Origin: SKVL01 sp046542915
Lineage (GTDB): Bacteria > Patescibacteriota > Minisyncoccia > Phycocordibacterales > CSBR16-193
Assembly (NCBI GenBank): GCA_046542915.1
Contig: JBKHAI010000015.1
Coordinates: forward strand, 1-18,767
Direction: 5' to 3'
DNA: 18,767 nucleotides
The translations under genes and the position numbers were made by a program. The notes under the pieces were generated by a model. That model did not search any database. It was given only the letters and a program-made list of their open reading frames with translations, and was not told the DNA's origin. Every line of letters starts with the position of its first letter. Position 1 is the stretch's first letter. Shown one piece after another: positions 15,789-18,767 of this stretch.

Positions 15789-15840
15789 AAAAGACATTTG
15801 TAAGTTATCCACATCTTATGTCTTTTAAATGTCTTTTTTT
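15789..15840 (+). terminator. Terminator of the tyrosine recombinase gene
   Basis: An 11-bp stem (AAAAGACATTT, 15789-15799, with AAATGTCTTTT, 15827-15837) followed by a run of T. The 27-nt loop contains an alternative partner (ATGTCTTTT, 15818-15826) and a DnaA-box sequence. Confidence 0.6.
15805..15813 (+). other. Perfect DnaA box (TTATCCACA)
   Basis: An exact match to the high-affinity DnaA box consensus TTATNCACA. It lies in the loop of the recombinase terminator, 255 bp left of the first parS-like site. It is the only perfect copy I find in the intergenic region; one site alone does not make an origin. Confidence 0.45.
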
Positions 15841-16002
15841 AATGATAGACTGCTATCCAGCAGAGAAGATCCCGTGCACAGACCTTCTCTAAAAAAAAGC
15901 GGATCTGTTCTTTCCTGTTCTTTCCAAGCCGGCGTCTCTTGCTTTGAAGAAAAAATAAATAAGCTACACCTCTTAATTCTCCTTAAGCTTCAAAGCCCTT
16001 AT
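15841..16002. other. Gene-free stretch between two terminators; no feature assigned
   Basis: This 162-bp stretch has a short hairpin (AGAGAAG, 15862-15868, with CTTCTCT, 15884-15890) and otherwise no motif that I recognise. A 65-codon frame here begins inside the preceding terminator and has no ribosome-binding site or protein-like composition. A small untranslated RNA is possible because a good terminator follows, but no RNA family was recognised. Confidence 0.3.
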
Positions 16003-16042
16003 AAACCCCTCGGAAGCCCTTACTGAGGGGTTTTCTTTTTTT
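16003..16042 (+). terminator. Strong rho-independent terminator left of the parS cluster
   Basis: Stem AAACCCCTC (16003-16011) with GAGGGGTTT (16025-16033), extendable by a G-U and a G-C pair, followed by a T-rich tail to 16042. It ends 26 bp before the first parS-like site and would block rightward transcription into the cluster. Confidence 0.85.
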
Positions 16043-16067
16043 AGTTTTATCGCGATGATCAAAATAC

Positions 16068-16081
16068 GTTTCACGTGAAAC
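16068..16081. other. parS-like site 1 (exact 14-mer)
   Basis: GTTTCACGTGAAAC, exact core; flanking bases C/C instead of T/A. Confidence 0.85.
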
Positions 16082-16144
16082 CGTTTAATTAAAAAGCAAC
16101 TTTTTTATCTCCGGAAATTGTTATTTGATCATTTGTAATTATTC

Positions 16145-16158
16145 GTTTCCGATGAAAC
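16145..16158. other. parS-like site 2 (degenerate)
   Basis: GTTTCCGATGAAAC: both outer arms GTTTC/GAAAC kept, centre changed (3 mismatches). Confidence 0.45.
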
Positions 16159-16274
16159 ACTGAGACGATATGACCCTTTCAAAGATCTGTTTTTAGTATC
16201 AATGTCAGCTTTGTTCTTGTGCATTTAAATATATAGAATACGGAAATCTTCATTGATACTGTGTTCGAATGTTA

Positions 16275-16288
16275 TTTTTACGTGAAAC
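16275..16288. other. parS-like site 3 (right half conserved)
   Basis: TTTTTACGTGAAAC: the right nine bases are exact, the left arm is altered at two positions; may be a decayed or half site. Confidence 0.4.
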
Positions 16289-16373
16289 AACGAAAGTTTT
16301 CTAACCGGTATCTTTCTCTTTTCAGCTTTTTGTTCTTTTTTGTTTGAAAAAGAGATAAAACAGACCAAATAAC

Positions 16374-16387
16374 GTTTCATGTGAAAC
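16374..16387. other. parS-like site 4 (one mismatch)
   Basis: GTTTCATGTGAAAC; centre CATGTG instead of CACGTG. Confidence 0.7.
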
Positions 16388-16439
16388 AAAGACCCTTTTC
16401 TCATCAAGTTCGAGCAAACTAGATCTGTATAAAGCCATA

Positions 16440-16453
16440 GTTTCACGTGAAAC
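16440..16453. other. parS-like site 5 (exact 14-mer)
   Basis: GTTTCACGTGAAAC, with a 3' flanking A as in the 16-bp consensus. Confidence 0.85.
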
Positions 16454-16536
16454 ACTTAAAGATCAGAAATAAGTTCTTTGTGTTAATTGTGATCTATTTA
16501 TTTATATCTAAAAACCCTCTTTCTTGAATACCAACG

Positions 16537-16550
16537 GTTTCATATGAAAC
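16537..16550. other. parS-like site 6 (symmetric variant)
   Basis: GTTTCATATGAAAC: two symmetric changes give a still-perfect palindrome with a CATATG centre. Confidence 0.6.
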
Positions 16551-16636
16551 TTTAAGTACTATTTTCTTGCTTTTAAATATGGTCTTTTTTGAAATATCTG
16601 AATTTTTAGGAAATTTTTCTGTTATATTGTTCATAC

Positions 16637-16650
16637 GTTTCACATGAAAC
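16637..16650. other. parS-like site 7 (one mismatch)
   Basis: GTTTCACATGAAAC, extended to 16 bp by a C/G pair. Confidence 0.7.
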
Positions 16651-16724
16651 GTTTTCAAGGATCCGCATCAACTCTTTGAAAGTAATAAATGTTTTTAATT
16701 TTGCTTTATTTCTTTAAAGGTTTT

Positions 16725-16740
16725 TGTTTCACGTGAAACA
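16725..16740. other. parS site 8 (full 16-bp consensus)
   Basis: TGTTTCACGTGAAACA, a full match to the 16-bp ParB/Spo0J consensus TGTTNCACGTGAAACA. Confidence 0.9.
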
Positions 16741-16822
16741 ATGTTTGTTTTAGTGAGTAAATATTATAAAGTGTTTGATCTATAAGTTTTAGTGGCGATT
16801 TTAGCTTTAAATATCAAAATAA

Positions 16823-16838
16823 TGTTTCACGTGAAACA
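16823..16838. other. parS site 9 (full 16-bp consensus)
   Basis: TGTTTCACGTGAAACA, second full 16-bp match, 98 bp from site 8. Confidence 0.9.
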
Positions 16839-16988
16839 TACGGGACCTTAAAAAAGAAAGTTTCCTAATTAAACTTTTTAGTCTTGGCAAAATGCCGACA
16901 AAACAGACCAAAACATTCTTTCTAACGAAGCATTCTTAATTAGATAGTCCTTATTCTTTTTGGTTTTTTAATGAATGAGGACTCTTTT

Positions 16989-17002
16989 GTTTCACTAGAA
17001 AC
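16989..17002. other. parS-like site 10 (degenerate)
   Basis: GTTTCACTAGAAAC: two mismatches in the right centre; flanks T/A as in the 16-bp consensus. Confidence 0.5.
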
Positions 17003-17014
17003 AAAATATCTTAA

Positions 17015-17042
17015 GAAAACCGTTTCATGTGAAACGGTTTTC
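17015..17042 (-). terminator. 28-bp inverted repeat, possible terminator of cca overlapping parS-like site 11
   Basis: On the minus strand a 12-bp stem (GAAAACCGTTTC with GAAACGGTTTTC) closes a 4-nt ACAT loop; the 3' arm ends in TTTTC followed by TTAAG. It is the only strong hairpin near the cca 3' end (29 nt beyond the stop). The T-tract is imperfect. Confidence 0.4.
17022..17035. other. parS-like site 11 within a 28-bp palindrome
   Basis: GTTTCATGTGAAAC, extended outward by GAAAACC and GGTTTTC to a 28-bp inverted repeat (17015-17042). Confidence 0.7.
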
Positions 17043-17056
17043 AGCACGTCTAATAT

Positions 17057-17070
17057 GTTTCACGTGAAAC
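17057..17070. other. parS-like site 12 (exact 14-mer) abutting the cca stop codon
   Basis: GTTTCACGTGAAAC; the very next base is the first base of the complement of the cca TAA stop (17071-17073). Confidence 0.85.
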
Positions 17071-18546
17071 TTATTTGACGTTGTATCGCCTTAATAATTC
17101 GTTTTCGCGCTCTTTTTCCACTTTTTCTAGAGCGGTTTTGCCTTTTTGGCCTAGTTTTTTAAGTTCTTCTTCATCAAGTTCGGATAGCTCTTTAGCACGT
17201 TTTAATAAATGATCCCTTTTATTTAACTCGGGATCTTGAATAACCTCCTCAAGAAGAGCGTGGAGAATAAATCCGATACTTGGTCCCGGTTTCACGTTTA
17301 TGGACTCAATTAAGTCGTTACCATCTATTGCCAAATTCTTTACAGAAACAGGGTCGGAGAGAACCTTTTCTATCATTGCCTGGTATTTTCTTAGTCGGTA
17401 GGGTTGTTCTTTGGGAACTCCCATTCCTTTTCTGTCGGAAAACCTGATCTTCATAAGATCCCAGATCTTATCTTCTCCGACGTTTTGCAGTAGTCTTCTT
17501 ATGGCCGATAAACTTATCTTATCAGGATCGGAGAAGAACATATGCCATCTTACCAGCGTCGAGATCTCTCTAACGGTCTCTTTGGGAAATTTCAAACGTT
17601 TTAGAGCTTTTTCGGTTAATTTGGCGCCAACCACTTCATGTCCGTAAAAAGAAAAACCTTTCTTTTGTTTATTTATTTTACGTGTTCGAGGTTTTCCTAC
17701 GTCGTGAAACAAAGTTGCCAGCCTTACTTCAAAAGGCCAGTCATTGTCTGCGGCGTGTTGCAGAGAGTAAAGAGAGTGGGTGAACACGTCGTAACGGTGG
17801 GCTCCCGATTGTTTAACACCACATCCTTCTTCAAGTTCCGGGGCTATAAATTTTAATATATCCAATCTTCTGGCCAACTCCAGAGCGGCTGCCGGATTTT
17901 TGGAGTTGATAATACGGCTAAATTCATCGCGTATGCGCTCTTTGGATATATAAGTAAGGATTTCACGCTTTTCGTATATGGCGTTCAGGGTTTCTTCTTC
18001 AATGGTGAAATTGATCTCCGCTTGAAATCGTATGGCGCGCAGTATCCTTAAACCATCTTCCTCAAAACGCTCCAAAGGGTCGCCAACCGCTCTTAATATC
18101 TTCTTTTCAAGATCATCTTGTCCTTGATGGGGGTCAACAAAAAGATGTTTTTCGGCGTCGTAAGCTATGGCATTAATGGTAAAGTCCCTTCTTTTCAGAT
18201 CTTCTTTAATATCTTTTCCAAAATGAACCTTGTCGGGCCGTCTTTTATCGGAATAACCGCTTTCTGTTCTGTACGGGGTAACCTCAACAACTTTTACACT
18301 TTCTTTTTCTGTATTCTCGTTCACTATTCCGACGGTTCCGAAGTCGTTTTCGTAATAAGTGTGTTCAAAAAGAGGGATTATTTGCTCCGGAGTAGCATTG
18401 GTCGCGATATCCCAGTCTTTGGGCTCAACCCCTCTGAGCATGTCTCTGACACATCCTCCCACAAGGTATGATTCAAAACCACCTTTTTTTAAAGTTTTGG
18501 TGATATCCACGACTTCTTGGGGTGTTTTTATTTTTTCTTTTTTCAT
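17071..18546 (-). CDS. cca: CCA-adding tRNA nucleotidyltransferase with HD domain
   Basis: A 491-residue class II nucleotidyltransferase that adds or repairs the 3'-CCA end of tRNAs. Visible: GGCVRD (residues 30-35), metal-binding DWD (44-46), RRDFTINAIAYD (119-130), and GDPLERFEEDGLRILRAIRF (155-174), the neck segment including the nucleotide-selection EDxxR-like motif. A C-terminal HD phosphohydrolase-like domain follows (H257, H281-D282 in HDVGKP, H303). The tail from ~455 is a Glu/Lys-rich helix. The class II family also includes poly(A) polymerases and A-adding enzymes; CCA addition is the most likely activity but is not provable by eye. The ATG at 18546 is 24 nt downstream of a -10-like TATGAT (18571-18576). 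The next gene is a tRNA, and the 3' end touches the parS-like cluster. Confidence 0.93.
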   Translation of the reverse strand: MKKEKIKTPQEVVDITKTLKKGGFESYLVGGCVRDMLRGVEPKDWDIATNATPEQIIPLFEHTYYENDFGTVGIVNENTEKESVKVVEVTPYRTESGYSDKRRPDKVHFGKDIKEDLKRRDFTINAIAYDAEKHLFVDPHQGQDDLEKKILRAVGDPLERFEEDGLRILRAIRFQAEINFTIEEETLNAIYEKREILTYISKERIRDEFSRIINSKNPAAALELARRLDILKFIAPELEEGCGVKQSGAHRYDVFTHSLYSLQHAADNDWPFEVRLATLFHDVGKPRTRKINKQKKGFSFYGHEVVGAKLTEKALKRLKFPKETVREISTLVRWHMFFSDPDKISLSAIRRLLQNVGEDKIWDLMKIRFSDRKGMGVPKEQPYRLRKYQAMIEKVLSDPVSVKNLAIDGNDLIESINVKPGPSIGFILHALLEEVIQDPELNKRDHLLKRAKELSELDEEELKKLGQKGKTALEKVEKERENELLRRYNVK

Positions 18547-18654
18547 CTATCGTTTCTGGTTGACAAGGTTATCATACATCTTTTGTTTTTAAGGGTAAAG
18601 AAAAAATGGTCTGGAGACAAAAACCGTCTGAGGTATCTTTTTGGCTTTTTTGTT

Positions 18655-18682
18655 TTGATTTTTGCTGATAAAGATGTAATAT
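18655..18682 (+). promoter_or_regulatory. Promoter of the tRNA-Arg gene
   Basis: TTGATT (-35, 18655-18660), a 16-bp spacer, then TAATAT (-10, 18677-18682) just after a TG. The -10 ends 7 nt before the first tRNA base. An overlapping TATACT at 18680-18685 is an alternative. Confidence 0.45.
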
Positions 18683-18689
18683 ACTAACT

Positions 18690-18765
18690 GCGCCCGTAGC
18701 TCAACGGATAGAGCGTCTGGCTTCGGACCAGAAGGTTGGGGGTTCGAGTCCTCCCGGGCGCGCCA
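18690..18765 (+). tRNA. tRNA-Arg (anticodon UCG)
   Basis: A 76-nt cloverleaf. Acceptor stem GCGCCCG/CGGGCGC; D-arm GCTC...GAGC; anticodon stem TCTGG/CCAGA with 7-nt loop CTTCGGA, anticodon TCG (reads CGA); 5-nt variable loop; T-arm GGGGG-TTCGAGT-CCTCC (one G-U pair); discriminator G; CCA encoded at 18763-18765. No intron. Confidence 0.95.
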
Positions 18766-18767
18766 GC

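Larger units (their letters stand above)
16068..17070. repeat. Cluster of 12 parS-like palindromes (putative ParB-loading centromere)
   Basis: Twelve copies of a 14-bp palindrome, consensus GTTTCACGTGAAAC, occur in 1003 bp of AT-rich non-coding DNA. Exact copies start at 16068, 16440, 16726, 16824 and 17057. One-mismatch copies: 16374, 16637, 17022. Two-mismatch copies: 16275, 16537, 16989. Three mismatches: 16145. The consensus is the inner 14 bp of the bacterial parS site TGTTNCACGTGAAACA recognised by ParB/Spo0J; the copies at 16726 and 16824 match all 16 bp. No ParA or ParB gene is in the window. The cluster lies between convergent genes and no believable ORF runs through it. Function as a chromosome-segregation centromere is inferred from the motif; the very high density is directly visible. 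Confidence 0.85.

Noticed and set aside
15829..16026. A 65-codon plus-strand frame after the recombinase gene
   Set aside because: The ATG lies inside the terminator T-tract and the frame ends in the next terminator stem; no recognisable domain and no Shine-Dalgarno.
16225..16455. A 76-codon minus-strand frame with repeated FHVK/FHMK
   Set aside because: The repeated peptide is just the translation of parS-like palindromes (TTTCACGTGAAA reads FHVK). There is no ribosome-binding site and the composition is not protein-like.
16068..17070. CRISPR array
   Set aside because: The repeats are only 14-16 bp, self-palindromic, degenerate and irregularly spaced (33-165 bp); no cas genes are present.
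16068..17070. Noc-binding sites or operators of a single regulator
   Set aside because: The Noc consensus has an ATTTCCCGGGAAAT core, which does not match. Twelve operator copies between two gene ends, away from promoters, is not a normal operator layout.
15760..17070. Full oriC
   Set aside because: Only one perfect DnaA box found, no clear box array and no dnaA/dnaN; kept only as an origin-proximity hypothesis.

Overview
The window looks like a chromosomal segment of a Candidatus Patescibacteria (CPR, Parcubacteria/Paceibacteria-type) genome. The main clues are secreted or membrane proteins of types I associate with that group: a peptidoglycan-binding-like domain ending in paired YFGP(L/S)TK motifs followed by IPT/TIG domains, a small four-cysteine secreted protein, and a pair of large secreted proteins resembling those beside CPR type IV secretion/pilus genes. 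Other clues are compact overlapping operons, very weak Shine-Dalgarno signals, and housekeeping genes at family-typical lengths. UGA is used as stop, so the Gracilibacteria/SR1 recoding is not in play. The assignment is by pattern recognition, not by a database search.

Layout. 90-2950 (minus): two envelope proteins of unknown function, probably co-transcribed. 3138-4778 (plus): PG-binding/IPT protein plus small secreted protein, closed by a bidirectional terminator. 4826-7554 (minus): UvrD/PcrA-type helicase followed by rsmA. 7637-8915 (plus): a strong sigma70-like promoter, a ~150-nt leader and a LysM-LysM-M23 peptidase. 8966-10905 (minus): TraR/DksA-like zinc-finger protein overlapping comM. 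10945-11682 (minus): single-pass membrane protein. 11752-14718 (minus): rpsO - NYN-domain putative RNase - pnp, an RNA-metabolism operon. 14840-15760 (plus): XerC/D-type tyrosine recombinase. 15761-17070: a 1.3-kb gene-free, AT-rich region between convergent genes. 17071-18546 (minus): CCA-adding enzyme. 18690-18765 (plus): tRNA-Arg(UCG).

The standout is 16068-17070. Twelve copies of a 14-bp palindrome, GTTTCACGTGAAAC or a variant, lie within about 1.0 kb. Five are exact, and two of those extend to the full 16-bp ParB/Spo0J parS consensus. This is most simply a very dense chromosomal centromere. It is insulated on the left by two terminators and on the right directly abuts the cca stop codon. 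A single perfect DnaA box (TTATCCACA) lies 255 bp to its left, and the xerC-like gene is the adjacent coding sequence. The region therefore looks like a chromosome-maintenance locus, possibly near the origin, although dnaA and parAB are not in view.

Several genes (rpsO, xerC, uvrD) have extended -10 elements (TGnTAnnnT) only 8-12 nt before the ATG. This suggests leaderless or near-leaderless transcripts and helped decide starts.
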